DNA from: Solimonas sp047605265
GTDB lineage: Bacteria; Pseudomonadota; Gammaproteobacteria; Nevskiales; Nevskiaceae
DNA length: 24,152 nt
Reading direction: 5' to 3'
Assembly: GCA_047605265.1 (NCBI GenBank)
Contig: JASGFY010000049.1
Location: 1-24,152 of the forward strand
Under the pieces are notes generated by a model. The model did not search any database. It saw nothing but the letters and a program-made list of their open reading frames with translations, and was not told where the DNA came from. This document shows positions 1 to 7,531 of this stretch, one piece after another (the stretch's first letter is position 1; the number at the start of each line of letters is the position of its first letter). A program made the position numbers and the translations under genes.

Positions 1-834
1 CGTCCGCGGCCGCGCGCCATCCGGCAGCGCACCACACAGCCGGCGCGCGGCGGGCGACCGGCCGCCGGTCTGGCGCTCGGCGCGGCGGTCGCCCTGTTCG
101 TCGGCGCGGCGATGCCGCGCGTGCAGGCGCACTACGACCAGGATGCCGGCTTCGAGGTCAAGGAAGTCCTCGAGAGCAATCCGATCGAGCGTCTGCGGGC
201 CATCGTCGACCATCTCGGCAAGTTCGGCTACGACGCCTACGACATCCGCCTGATGGTCGAGGAGACGATCAAGTATGGCATCGACCAGCAGCGTACCGAA
301 CTGGCGCCCGACGAAGGCGTCATCCGCGACGCGATCGAAGCGACCTACGAAGGCGAACGCCTCGACACCTCGGTCGCCGACTGGCCGTTCTATCGCGCAC
401 GGCTCGGCGAGATGCTGAAGCCCGCCGCCGACGATGCTGAAGGCAAGCAGGCCGCGCAGCAGAAGACCGATCCGCTCGACGAGGAAGACAAGCCGCCGAC
501 CGTCGCCGGGCAGAGCACCGAGCATTCGGCGACCGATTCCTACGGGCAGGGCTCGTCGACCAAGACCGATGCCGCGCTCGGCGACCTGACCCCGGACGAG
601 AACTCGTCGATCGAGAAGAAAAAGAATCAGGCGCCGCCGCCGAAGAGCGTGCGCATGGCGGCGGTGCGCGCCGCCAAGGCCGGCAGCTCGCGTTCCGGCA
701 ACGATCCGCTGCTCGGATTCGCGCAGGAGCGGATGAAGGACATCGCCGACCGCGATTCGCCGGGCCGCGTGCATCAGCTGCTCAGCGAGAGCACGCAGAC
801 GCAACCGCAGGAAACGAATCAGGACGACTGGTGA
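1..834 (+). CDS. Hypothetical Bat-operon-like protein, 5' end outside window
   Basis: The frame is open from base 1 and has no ATG, GTG or TTG codon before the internal ATG at 112, so the true start lies upstream of the window. A hydrophobic stretch (about codons 21-37, Ala/Leu/Val-rich) ahead of that ATG looks like a signal peptide or membrane anchor; starting at 112 would remove it. A charged, probably helical region follows (about codons 45-145), then a low-complexity Ser/Thr/Gln/Asp linker. The C-terminal tail contains DSPGRVHQLL and ends in DDW, which resembles tails of BatB/BatC-type proteins of MoxR-Bat operons. I do not recognise a catalytic domain. The stop overlaps the next gene's GTG start by 4 bases (GTGA), so the two are translationally coupled. 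The Bat assignment is a weak inference. Confidence 0.6.
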   Translation, partial: RPRPRAIRQRTTQPARGGRPAAGLALGAAVALFVGAAMPRVQAHYDQDAGFEVKEVLESNPIERLRAIVDHLGKFGYDAYDIRLMVEETIKYGIDQQRTELAPDEGVIRDAIEATYEGERLDTSVADWPFYRARLGEMLKPAADDAEGKQAAQQKTDPLDEEDKPPTVAGQSTEHSATDSYGQGSSTKTDAALGDLTPDENSSIEKKKNQAPPPKSVRMAAVRAAKAGSSRSGNDPLLGFAQERMKDIADRDSPGRVHQLLSESTQTQPQETNQDDW

Positions 835-2351
835 CGGCCGCGATGCGAATCATGTCGAAGCTCATCGTACGTCGTATCGCGACGCTGCTGCTCGTCGCGG
901 CGATCGGCGCGTTCGGTGCCGAATCGCTGTTTGCCCAGGCGGCGCTCCCCGCCGGGGCGCCATCCGCAGGCGGCGAAGCGGCGGCGACCACGGCGCCGCT
1001 GCCGCTCGGTCGCCTCGGCGCTGCGCCGTGGACGCTGCATCCGCTGTGGTTTGTCGGGGCCGCGCTGCTCGTGCCGCTCGCGTTGTGGATCGCGCTGGCC
1101 TGGAAGCGCGCCCTCGATACCGATCCGCGGCGCTGGCGCCGGCGCGGTGTGCGCGATCTGCGTCGCGTGCTGCAGGACCTGCGCCATGCCGCGTCCGCGG
1201 TGCCGGATGCGAAGCAGCTGTACCGCTGGCGCGATGCCGCGGCGCGCGCCTGGAATCTGCGGCTGGCGACGCCGACGGCCGCGGACGTCGAACAGGCCGT
1301 CGCCGCCCTCGATGGCGACGCGGCGCTGGCCGCGCAATGGAGTGTGCTGTGGCGCGACAGCGAGCACGGCCTGTTCGCCGCCGACGGCCGCGCGCCTGTC
1401 GACTGGCTGCAGCGCGCCGTGGCGGTCGGCGATGCGCTGGCGATGCCGCCGCGCGAGCATCGCCTGCCGGACCGCCGTGCGTACTGGCTGCCCGCGCTGG
1501 GACTCCCGGCGCTGGCGTTCGTGCCCTTGCTGCTGCTCATGACGGGCGTCGCGCCGGCGCATGCCGACGTGCCGCCGTCGGCGGCGCAATCCGATGCCGA
1601 TCCGGCGGCGGCGACGGCCGCGCGGCTCGAAGCGGCGCACGCGCCGTCGCTCGCGGCGCTCGCGGCCACGCCGATGGACTGGGCGGCGCACGAGAACGTG
1701 GCGCGCTACGACATTCACCTGCAGGACTGGGACGCCGCCGTCGCCCACGGCCTCGCCGCCTTCCTGCTGCACGCGTCGCCGGCGACGCGCGACAGCCTGC
1801 GCTACGCGTACGCGCAATCGGCGATGGCCGATCCGGCGCTCAAGCGCCTGCTCGACGGAGCCTGGTATGAACGCCTGCCGACCGTGCTGTCGCCGCGCGG
1901 CTGGCAGCAACTGGCGCTGTTCGCCGGCGTGCTGCTCGGCGCCGGGCTGTCGGCGATGGTGTGCGGCCTGTATCGCTCGCGGGCGCGGCGCCTGCAGCGG
2001 CTGGCGCTGTGGTTCGGCGGTGGCGGCGTGGCGATCGTCGGGTTGCTGCTGGCGGCGACGGCGGTCGCCTGCTGGAGCGCCTACGGCGATCTGCGCATGC
2101 CGGGCGCCGGCATCACCCTGCGCGCCGCCAATCTCAGCCCGACGCCGACCCAGCTCGTGCCTCAGGACGAAACCCGGCCGATCGCCGCCGGCCGCGTCGT
2201 CGTCCATCAGCACACGTTCCTCGGCTGGGAGCAGGTCGCCGCCGATCGCGATCTGTCGGGATGGCTGCGCAACAACGCCGTGCTGCCCTTGTACGGCGAT
2301 GCCTGGATACTGCGGGTCGATCATCCGGCGCCAGCGCAGGCCGGGCACTGA
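831..2351 (+). CDS. Multi-pass membrane protein with BatD/BatE-like layout
   Basis: The start is GTG at 831, preceded by AGGA six bases upstream and overlapping the previous stop; ATG at 843 and 852 are alternatives. The 506-residue product has an N-terminal signal-like segment (about 10-30). Further hydrophobic segments lie at about 71-91, 219-242, 360-381 and 391-418. Between them are Ala/Arg-rich helical regions, one of them (about 265-340) TPR-like. The C-terminal 70 residues (about 429-500), ending in GWLRNNAVLPLYG, look like an SH3-type beta domain as found at the end of BatE proteins. Together with the upstream coupled gene this suggests the end of a Bat (aerotolerance/MoxR) operon. 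No enzymatic motif is visible, so the family call is inference from layout, not a firm match. Confidence 0.6.
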   Translation: MTAAMRIMSKLIVRRIATLLLVAAIGAFGAESLFAQAALPAGAPSAGGEAAATTAPLPLGRLGAAPWTLHPLWFVGAALLVPLALWIALAWKRALDTDPRRWRRRGVRDLRRVLQDLRHAASAVPDAKQLYRWRDAAARAWNLRLATPTAADVEQAVAALDGDAALAAQWSVLWRDSEHGLFAADGRAPVDWLQRAVAVGDALAMPPREHRLPDRRAYWLPALGLPALAFVPLLLLMTGVAPAHADVPPSAAQSDADPAAATAARLEAAHAPSLAALAATPMDWAAHENVARYDIHLQDWDAAVAHGLAAFLLHASPATRDSLRYAYAQSAMADPALKRLLDGAWYERLPTVLSPRGWQQLALFAGVLLGAGLSAMVCGLYRSRARRLQRLALWFGGGGVAIVGLLLAATAVACWSAYGDLRMPGAGITLRAANLSPTPTQLVPQDETRPIAAGRVVVHQHTFLGWEQVAADRDLSGWLRNNAVLPLYGDAWILRVDHPAPAQAGH

Positions 2352-2370
2352 TGGCGCCCGTCCGCCATGC

Positions 2371-2437
2371 GCATAACCGCGGGTTATGCGCCCTTCCGAT
2401 CAATTCATTGGTTCGTCATCGGCGCGACAGATATGGT
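2371..2437 (+). promoter_or_regulatory. LysR-type box 1 and promoter of the M81 gene pair
   Basis: A perfect inverted repeat GCATAAC (2371-2377), N5, GTTATGC (2383-2389) extends to 10-bp arms if flanking bases are counted (2369-2391). It contains T-N11-A, the hallmark of LysR-type recognition sites. Exactly 22 bases after the right arm ends ATTCATTGG, whose TTGGTT (2408-2413) can serve as -35. TATGGT (2432-2437) fits a -10. This puts the box centre near -65, the usual position for activation by LysR-type regulators. Three other copies in the window have identical box-to-ATTGG spacing. Confidence 0.8.
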
Positions 2438-2552
2438 CGGAAGCGCGTTGCGGGGGCAGCGGCATCGCACCCCGGCGGCGCTTCCAAGTTTCCAGCGCAG
2501 TGCGGCTGCGTGGCATTGCGCCCCTGTTCCAGCCAGCCATGACGGGAGTCTC

Positions 2553-4181
2553 ATGAAGATCACACGACGCGAGGTGCTGACCGCATCCGCCATGGCGGGC
2601 CTCGCCGCCGCCCCCTTCTCGGCGGCGGCGGTGGCCGCCGAGCGCCGCGCTGGCAGCGCCAATCCGACGAAGCCGCTGCGCATCGCCGTCATGCACTTCG
2701 CGCATGAAACGGTCACCTTCCTGCCGTACGACACCACGCTCGACGACTTCATCTACGAAGGCTCGCCGGCGCGCGGCGAAGCACTGCTGAACTCGGCACC
2801 GAAGAGCTACATCGGCGGCTTCGTCAAAGTGGCGCGCGAGCATGCCAACGTCGAGCTGGTCGGCGTCGAGTCGCCGCTCGGCTCCAAGAAGGGCTCCGGC
2901 TCCGGCTGGATCACCAAGGACGCGTTCGGCACGCTGCTCGAGAAGATGATCGCCGACCTCAAGGCGCAGGGGCCGTTCGACGGCGCCTACCTCGCGCTGC
3001 ACGGCGCGATGGGCGTGCGCGACGTCGACAAGCCGGAATCGATCATCGCCGCGCGCGTGCGCGAAGTCGTCGGCCCGAAGGCGTTCATCGTCGGCACCTT
3101 CGATCCGCACGGCAACGAGGACGCCGAATTCCTGCGTCACGCGGACATGGCGTTCACGATCAAGTACTACCCGCACTACGATGGCTACCTGCAGGGCGAG
3201 CGCGCGGCGCGCATGCTGATCCGCGCCTGCCGCAACGACTACAAACCGACCACCGCGACGCGCAAGCCGCCGATCCTGACGGCGTCGGTGCTGCAGTGGA
3301 CCGGCGCGCCGACGTGGATGTACCTGGTGCAGCGCGCACTGATCTGGGAAGCGCGCGAGCCGGACGTCTACGTGAACTTCTACTACGGCTTCGCCTTCGC
3401 CGACGCCGTCGACGCCGGCATGTGCTTCCAGGTCATGACGAACGGCAAGCCGGAGCTGGCGAACCACATCGCCGACGACATGGCGAACACCGCGTGGCGG
3501 CTGCGCGACCAGCTCGTCAACGGCACCAAGGTCTACTACATGAAGGACGCGGTGAAGCTTGGCAAGGAGGCGCTGGCCAAGGGCCAATACCCGATCGTGT
3601 TCGCCGACCACAGCGACCGCACCGGCGCGGCGACGTGGCTGCTCGAGCAGATCATCGCGCAGAAGATGAGCAACACGCTGATCGGCACGATCGCCGACGA
3701 GGAGGCGATCGAGGCGCTGCGCAAGAAGGGCGTCAAGGTCGGTGACAAGTTCGACATGGAGATCGGCGGCAAGCTCGATCCGTCCGCAGGCAAGCCGGTG
3801 CGCATCACCGGTACCGTCTACACCGTCAGCGGCGCGGCCGGGCGACCGGAATACGGCGCCAGTGCCGGCGGTGCGCAGCTCTGGGTCAGCGTCAAGTTCG
3901 GCGACGGTAACGTCGTCATCATCAGTCCCTACCTGCACCAGAACACCGAGCCGGAGACCTGGCTGTCGATCGGCATCAACCCGGCGGACTTCAAGGCCTT
4001 CGCGATCAAGTCGCGCGTGCACTTCCGGCGCGGCTACTACGACAACGGCTACGCCAAGACCATCCTGCTCTGCGAGCCGGAACAGCCCTTCGTCGGCACC
4101 GTCCATCTCGAAGCGCTGAACTACAAGCACCTGCCGCGCGACAAGTTCTATCCGTACGGCAAGAACGTTACTTATCCGTAA
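2553..4181 (+). CDS. Tat-exported M81 family metallopeptidase (MlrC-like), copy 1
   Basis: This is a 542-residue member of the M81/MlrC family (DUF1485 N-terminal plus MlrC C-terminal domain), zinc peptidases known from microcystin breakdown. The ATG at 2553 is chosen because GGGAG lies four bases upstream and the product then begins with a twin-arginine signal (TRREVLTASAMAGLAAAP). An upstream in-frame extension to 2367 would cross the promoter. Family motifs visible: HE in FAHETVTFLP (51-52), LALHGAM (148-153), DPH (D184, H186) and YPHYD (H208) as likely zinc ligands. ADHSDRTGAAT (about 351) stands where the family usually has an Asp-Asn-Pro-Gly run. It is 13 bases from a close paralogue (next gene). 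In the D-Glu context the likely substrate is a D-Glu-containing or gamma-linked peptide; that is inference. Confidence 0.88.
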   Translation: MKITRREVLTASAMAGLAAAPFSAAAVAAERRAGSANPTKPLRIAVMHFAHETVTFLPYDTTLDDFIYEGSPARGEALLNSAPKSYIGGFVKVAREHANVELVGVESPLGSKKGSGSGWITKDAFGTLLEKMIADLKAQGPFDGAYLALHGAMGVRDVDKPESIIAARVREVVGPKAFIVGTFDPHGNEDAEFLRHADMAFTIKYYPHYDGYLQGERAARMLIRACRNDYKPTTATRKPPILTASVLQWTGAPTWMYLVQRALIWEAREPDVYVNFYYGFAFADAVDAGMCFQVMTNGKPELANHIADDMANTAWRLRDQLVNGTKVYYMKDAVKLGKEALAKGQYPIVFADHSDRTGAATWLLEQIIAQKMSNTLIGTIADEEAIEALRKKGVKVGDKFDMEIGGKLDPSAGKPVRITGTVYTVSGAAGRPEYGASAGGAQLWVSVKFGDGNVVIISPYLHQNTEPETWLSIGINPADFKAFAIKSRVHFRRGYYDNGYAKTILLCEPEQPFVGTVHLEALNYKHLPRDKFYPYGKNVTYP

Positions 4182-4194
4182 GACCCGAGAGCCC

Positions 4195-5817
4195 ATGAAA
4201 ATCACACGACGCGACATGCTGGCGGCCTCCGCCATGGCCGGCCTGGCCGCGGCGCCGATTCCGGCCGCTCTGGCGGCGCCGGAACGCCGGTCCGGCGGCG
4301 GCAACCCGACCAAGCCGGTGCGCATCGCCGTCATGCAGTTCATGCACGAGAACGTCACCTTCCTGCCGTTCGACACGGTGCTCGACGACTTCATCTACGA
4401 AGGCTCGCCGGCGCGCGGCGAGGCGCTGCTCGGCTCCGATCCGAAGGGCTACATCGGCGGCTTCGTCAAGGTCGCGCGCGAGCACGCCAACGTCGAAGTG
4501 CTTGGCATGGAATCACCGCTGTTCCCGAAGCGCGGCTCGGGCACCGGCTGGGTGACCAAGGATGCGTTCGAGACACTGCTCGACAAGATGATCGCCGACA
4601 TGAAGGCGCAGGGTCCGTTCGACGGCGCCTATCTCGCGCTGCATGGCGCGATGAGCGTGCGCGGCGTCGATCGTGCGGAATCGGTGATCGCGCGGCGCGT
4701 GCGTGAAGTGCTCGGGCCGAAGGGCTTCATCGCCGGCACGTTCGATCCGCACGGCAACGAGGACGCGGAGTTCTTTCGCTACGCGGACTTCGCTTTCTGC
4801 ATCAAGTACTACCCGCACTACGACGGCTATCTGCAGGGCGAGCGCGCGGCGCGGATGCTGATCCGCGCCTGCCGGGGCGATTACAAGCCGACGACGGCGA
4901 CGCGCAAGCCGCCGATCCTGACGGCGTCGGTGTTGCAGTGGACCGGCCGGTCGCCGTGGATGGATCTCGTGCAGCGCGCACTGATCTGGGAAGCGCGCGA
5001 GCCGGACGTCTACGTGAACTTCTACTACGGCTTCGCCTTCGCCGACGCCGTCGACGCCGGCATGTGCTTCCAGGTCATGACGAACGGCAAGCCGGAGCTG
5101 GCGAACCACATCGCCGACGACATGGCGAACACCGCGTGGCGCCTGCGCGATCAGCTCGTCAACGGCACCAAGGTGTACTACATGAAGGATGCCGTGAAGC
5201 TCGCGAAGGAAGCGCTCGGCAAGGGCCAGACGCCGATCGTGTTCGCCGACCACAGCGACCGCACCGGCGCGGCGACGTGGCTGCTGGAGCAGATCGTCAC
5301 GCAGAAAATGAGCAACACGCTGATCGCGTCGATCGCCGACGCGGATGCGATCGAGGCGCTGCGCAAGAAGGGCGTGAAACCGGGCGACCCGTTCGACATG
5401 GAGATCGGCGGGCGGCTCGACGAGTCGGCCGGCAAGCCGGTGCGAATCACCGGAACCGTCAACACCGTCAGCGGCGGCGTCACGCAGTCGTTCAACAAGG
5501 CGGCCGGCGGACAGCTCTGGGTCAGCGTGAAATTCGGCGACGGCAACGTCGTCATCATCAGCCCGTACCTGTACCAGGACCTCGAACCGACCGAATTCCT
5601 CAGCATCGGCATCAATCCGGCGGATTTCAAGGCGTTCGCGATCAAATCGCGCGTGCACTTCCGGCGCGGCTACGACGACAACGGCTACGCCAAGACGATC
5701 CTGCTGTGCGAGCCCGAGCAGCCGTTCGTCGGCACGGTCCATCTCGAGGCGCTGCCGTACAAGACCCTCAAGCTCGACAAGTTCTATCCGTACGGCAAGA
5801 ACGTCAGCTATCCCTGA
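4195..5817 (+). CDS. Tat-exported M81 family metallopeptidase (MlrC-like), copy 2
   Basis: A 540-residue paralogue of the preceding gene, aligned almost without gaps. It has the same twin-arginine leader (TRRDMLAASAMAGLAAAP) and the same candidate zinc ligands: HE at 51-52, D184, H186, H208. The start ATG at 4195 follows only a weak GAGAG, consistent with coupling to copy 1. The most divergent parts are residues around 105-165 and the segment near 425, where copy 1 has GRPEYGASAGGA and copy 2 TQSFNKAAGG, so the two may differ in substrate. A 173-base stretch is identical between the genes (3327-3499 and 4969-5141), which suggests gene conversion. A strong terminator follows, closing the two-gene unit. 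Confidence 0.88.
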   Translation: MKITRRDMLAASAMAGLAAAPIPAALAAPERRSGGGNPTKPVRIAVMQFMHENVTFLPFDTVLDDFIYEGSPARGEALLGSDPKGYIGGFVKVAREHANVEVLGMESPLFPKRGSGTGWVTKDAFETLLDKMIADMKAQGPFDGAYLALHGAMSVRGVDRAESVIARRVREVLGPKGFIAGTFDPHGNEDAEFFRYADFAFCIKYYPHYDGYLQGERAARMLIRACRGDYKPTTATRKPPILTASVLQWTGRSPWMDLVQRALIWEAREPDVYVNFYYGFAFADAVDAGMCFQVMTNGKPELANHIADDMANTAWRLRDQLVNGTKVYYMKDAVKLAKEALGKGQTPIVFADHSDRTGAATWLLEQIVTQKMSNTLIASIADADAIEALRKKGVKPGDPFDMEIGGRLDESAGKPVRITGTVNTVSGGVTQSFNKAAGGQLWVSVKFGDGNVVIISPYLYQDLEPTEFLSIGINPADFKAFAIKSRVHFRRGYDDNGYAKTILLCEPEQPFVGTVHLEALPYKTLKLDKFYPYGKNVSYP

Positions 5818-5848
5818 AATCCGCAGCGCTACCGCATCGCGTCCATCG

Positions 5849-5877
5849 AGCCCGGCCGTTCGGCCGGGCTTTTGTTT
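5849..5877 (+). terminator. Rho-independent terminator after the M81 pair
   Basis: A GC-rich inverted repeat, AGCCCGGCC with GGCCGGGCT around a GTTC tetraloop (5849-5870), is followed by TTTTGTTT. It lies 32 bases after the copy 2 stop and ends the M81 transcription unit before the regulator gene. Confidence 0.88.
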
Positions 5878-6047
5878 GGCTGAAGAATTCGGACGGATGT
5901 CAGTGGCATGAATATTGTTACAAAGGATGACAAAGAATGGATGTCGAACCGGCGCCAACGTAGCCGCCGGCGATGGACGGTCAACCGGGGGAGTTGTCCG
6001 AAGCGCGATGTCTTTCTATGGCCTCGGCACTTCAGTTGAAGGCAGTC

Positions 6048-6989
6048 ATGGCAACGATGCAACTCCGCTACATCGAGATGTTCCAGGCCATCGTGCAGGC
6101 TGGAACGCTGACCGGGGCGGCAACGCTCCTCAACATCTCGCAGCCGGCCGCGACCAAGCTTTTGCAGCAGGCCGAGCGCCGCCTCGGCTTTCCGCTGTTC
6201 GTGCGTGCCAGGGGCCGCTTGCATCTGACGCCCGAAAGCGTGCTGCTAAAGGAAAAAATCGAGCGGATTTCCGACGAGCTGCGCGATCTGCAGCGCCTGA
6301 CCGCCAATCTCGCGCGCCCGGGCCACCATTTGTTGCGCGTCGTCAGCACGCCGACGCTCGCCAACGCCATCGTGCCGAAGGCCATTACGCATCTGCGCAA
6401 GCGTTTTTCGCATGCGGCGGTCGAACTGTCGACGCAGCATTCCCGCGAGATGCTGCGTTCGATCCTGCTGCGCGAGACCGACATCGGCCTGACGCTGCAG
6501 GAGCTCAGTCACCCGGACATTCACTGCCGGCCGCTGTGCATCGGCTCGCTGATGCTGATCGCTCCCGCCGGGACGTGGACGCCGCTGGAAAAAAACCGGC
6601 CGATCTCAATCGAATGCCTCGCCGATAGGCCGCTGGTCGGCATCGCGACGATGGACACTTTCGGCCGCCAGTTGCAGTCCTACCTCGAACGTCTCTCGCC
6701 GCCGCCACGCATCTCGATCTGGGTGCAGACCTACCAGATCGCCAAGGAACTGGTCAGCGCCGGCGAAGGCATGGCGCTGGTCGATCCCTTCACGGCGGTA
6801 TCGGGCGGGCCGGGCGTCGACATCCGCAGCGTCGAGCCTTTGTTCCCCTTGCGCCTCTATGTCGCGCACCGCGTCGACGGACCGCTCAACGGCGTGCAGC
6901 AGACTTTCCTCAAATGCGTCGAGTCGATCGCCGCCGAGCTCGCCGGCATGCATCACGTCGAGGAAGCCGAGGAAGCCAAGGCCGCCTGA
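6048..6989 (+). CDS. LysR family transcriptional regulator
   Basis: A 313-residue LysR-type regulator. The N-terminal winged helix-turn-helix is clear: LRYIEMFQAIVQAGTLTGAA, then LNISQPAATKLLQQAERRLG and FPLFVRARGRLHLTPE. The rest matches an effector-binding domain of two Rossmann-like lobes (about 95-300). ATG 6048 is chosen because GAAGG sits five bases upstream; ATG 5973 and 6018 have no ribosome site and would add a non-family extension, while ATG 6057 remains possible. It lies between the M81 genes and the TonB receptor, all on the same strand but separated by terminators. It is the only specific regulator in the window and so the natural candidate to bind the four T-N11-A boxes. No such box lies in front of its own gene. 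Its effector is unknown; D-Glu or an N-acetyl derivative is a guess. Confidence 0.92.
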   Translation: MATMQLRYIEMFQAIVQAGTLTGAATLLNISQPAATKLLQQAERRLGFPLFVRARGRLHLTPESVLLKEKIERISDELRDLQRLTANLARPGHHLLRVVSTPTLANAIVPKAITHLRKRFSHAAVELSTQHSREMLRSILLRETDIGLTLQELSHPDIHCRPLCIGSLMLIAPAGTWTPLEKNRPISIECLADRPLVGIATMDTFGRQLQSYLERLSPPPRISIWVQTYQIAKELVSAGEGMALVDPFTAVSGGPGVDIRSVEPLFPLRLYVAHRVDGPLNGVQQTFLKCVESIAAELAGMHHVEEAEEAKAA

Positions 6990-7003
6990 GCCCGGCGTGA
7001 AGG

Positions 7004-7026
7004 CCGCCGCAAGCGGACGGGTTTTT
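7004..7026 (+). terminator. Rho-independent terminator after the LysR gene
   Basis: The stem CCGCCG/CGGaCGG with one bulged A and a CAAG loop (7004-7020) is followed by GTTTTT, starting 15 bases after the stop. An outer repeat, GCCCGGCG (6990-6997) with CGCCGGGC (7028-7035), surrounds it and could form a competing longer stem. Confidence 0.6.
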
Positions 7027-7240
7027 CCGCCGGGCACCGGCTTTGAGACGCCTCGGTCGGTGAATCGCCAGCAGCCTTCGATCCGTTCGCCCGAAGCGTC
7101 CGCTGCCATCTAGCCGCGGCTCCGCGCCAGCGTTTTCCCGCATTCATGCAATGCCCAGGGTGCCTGCTTTTCGGGCGTCTGCCTCGTTTCTGTGCCGTGC
7201 GCTGGCCGGATGCGGTGCAGCGCCAAACGGCATGGAGCAC

Positions 7241-7307
7241 GCATAACGATCGGTTATGCGGGGCGAGCAACTTTTCATTGGAGGGAGACAGAACACAGAA
7301 CTAAGGT
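7241..7307 (+). promoter_or_regulatory. LysR-type box 2 and promoter of the TonB receptor unit
   Basis: Perfect arms GCATAAC (7241-7247) and GTTATGC (7253-7259) flank a 5-base spacer, giving T-N11-A. The element ending TTTTCATTGG finishes at 7281, 22 bases after the right arm, as in the other three copies. TTGGAG (7278-7283) and TAAGGT (7302-7307) are candidate -35 and -10. A transcript starting near 7314 would have a leader of about 218 bases before the receptor gene. Bases 7036-7240, between the LysR terminator and this box, show nothing I can identify. Confidence 0.8.
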
Positions 7308-7476
7308 CTGTCACATCGTAAAAGATGATTTTCAGGTCATCGACGGAAACGCGGACGAGACGGTTTTTCTTTGCTGGATTCGATGCCGGGGAGCGGCGGA
7401 TCGTGACAGCGGAAGAAAGTTATGGAAGGCCGTAGCACGCAAATTCCGGAATGTCGTGATTTGCAAATTTTCGATC

Positions 7477-7507
7477 AGATCGCCGCCTTTCGTGGCGATC
7501 TTTCTTG
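7477..7507 (+). promoter_or_regulatory. Terminator-like hairpin in the TonB receptor leader
   Basis: An 8-bp perfect stem, AGATCGCC (7477-7484) with GGCGATCT (7494-7501) and a 9-base loop, is followed by TTCTTG. It ends about 18 bases before the ribosome site of the receptor gene. It could be a leader attenuator, or a structure that covers the start region. CTGTCAC (7308-7314) and GTGACAG (7403-7409) can also pair earlier in the same leader. The U-tract is imperfect, so terminator activity is uncertain. Confidence 0.35.
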
Positions 7508-7531
7508 TCAAAGAACGATGGGAGTGCACAC

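Noticed and set aside
2400..4394. Very long open frames on the minus strand opposite the M81 genes (also 4513-5958)
   Set aside because: They are mirror frames of GC-rich genes: Arg/Val/Asp-rich, no domain resemblance, and the plus strand carries clear M81 motifs.
2553..5817. A microcystin-degradation (mlr) gene cluster
   Set aside because: Only MlrC-like genes are present; no MlrA-type membrane protease, MlrB-type serine hydrolase or MlrD transporter is seen, and the neighbours point to D-Glu metabolism more widely.
5973..6047. A longer LysR protein starting at ATG 5973
   Set aside because: There is no ribosome site ahead of it and the extra residues do not fit the family N-terminus; ATG 6048 has a good site.
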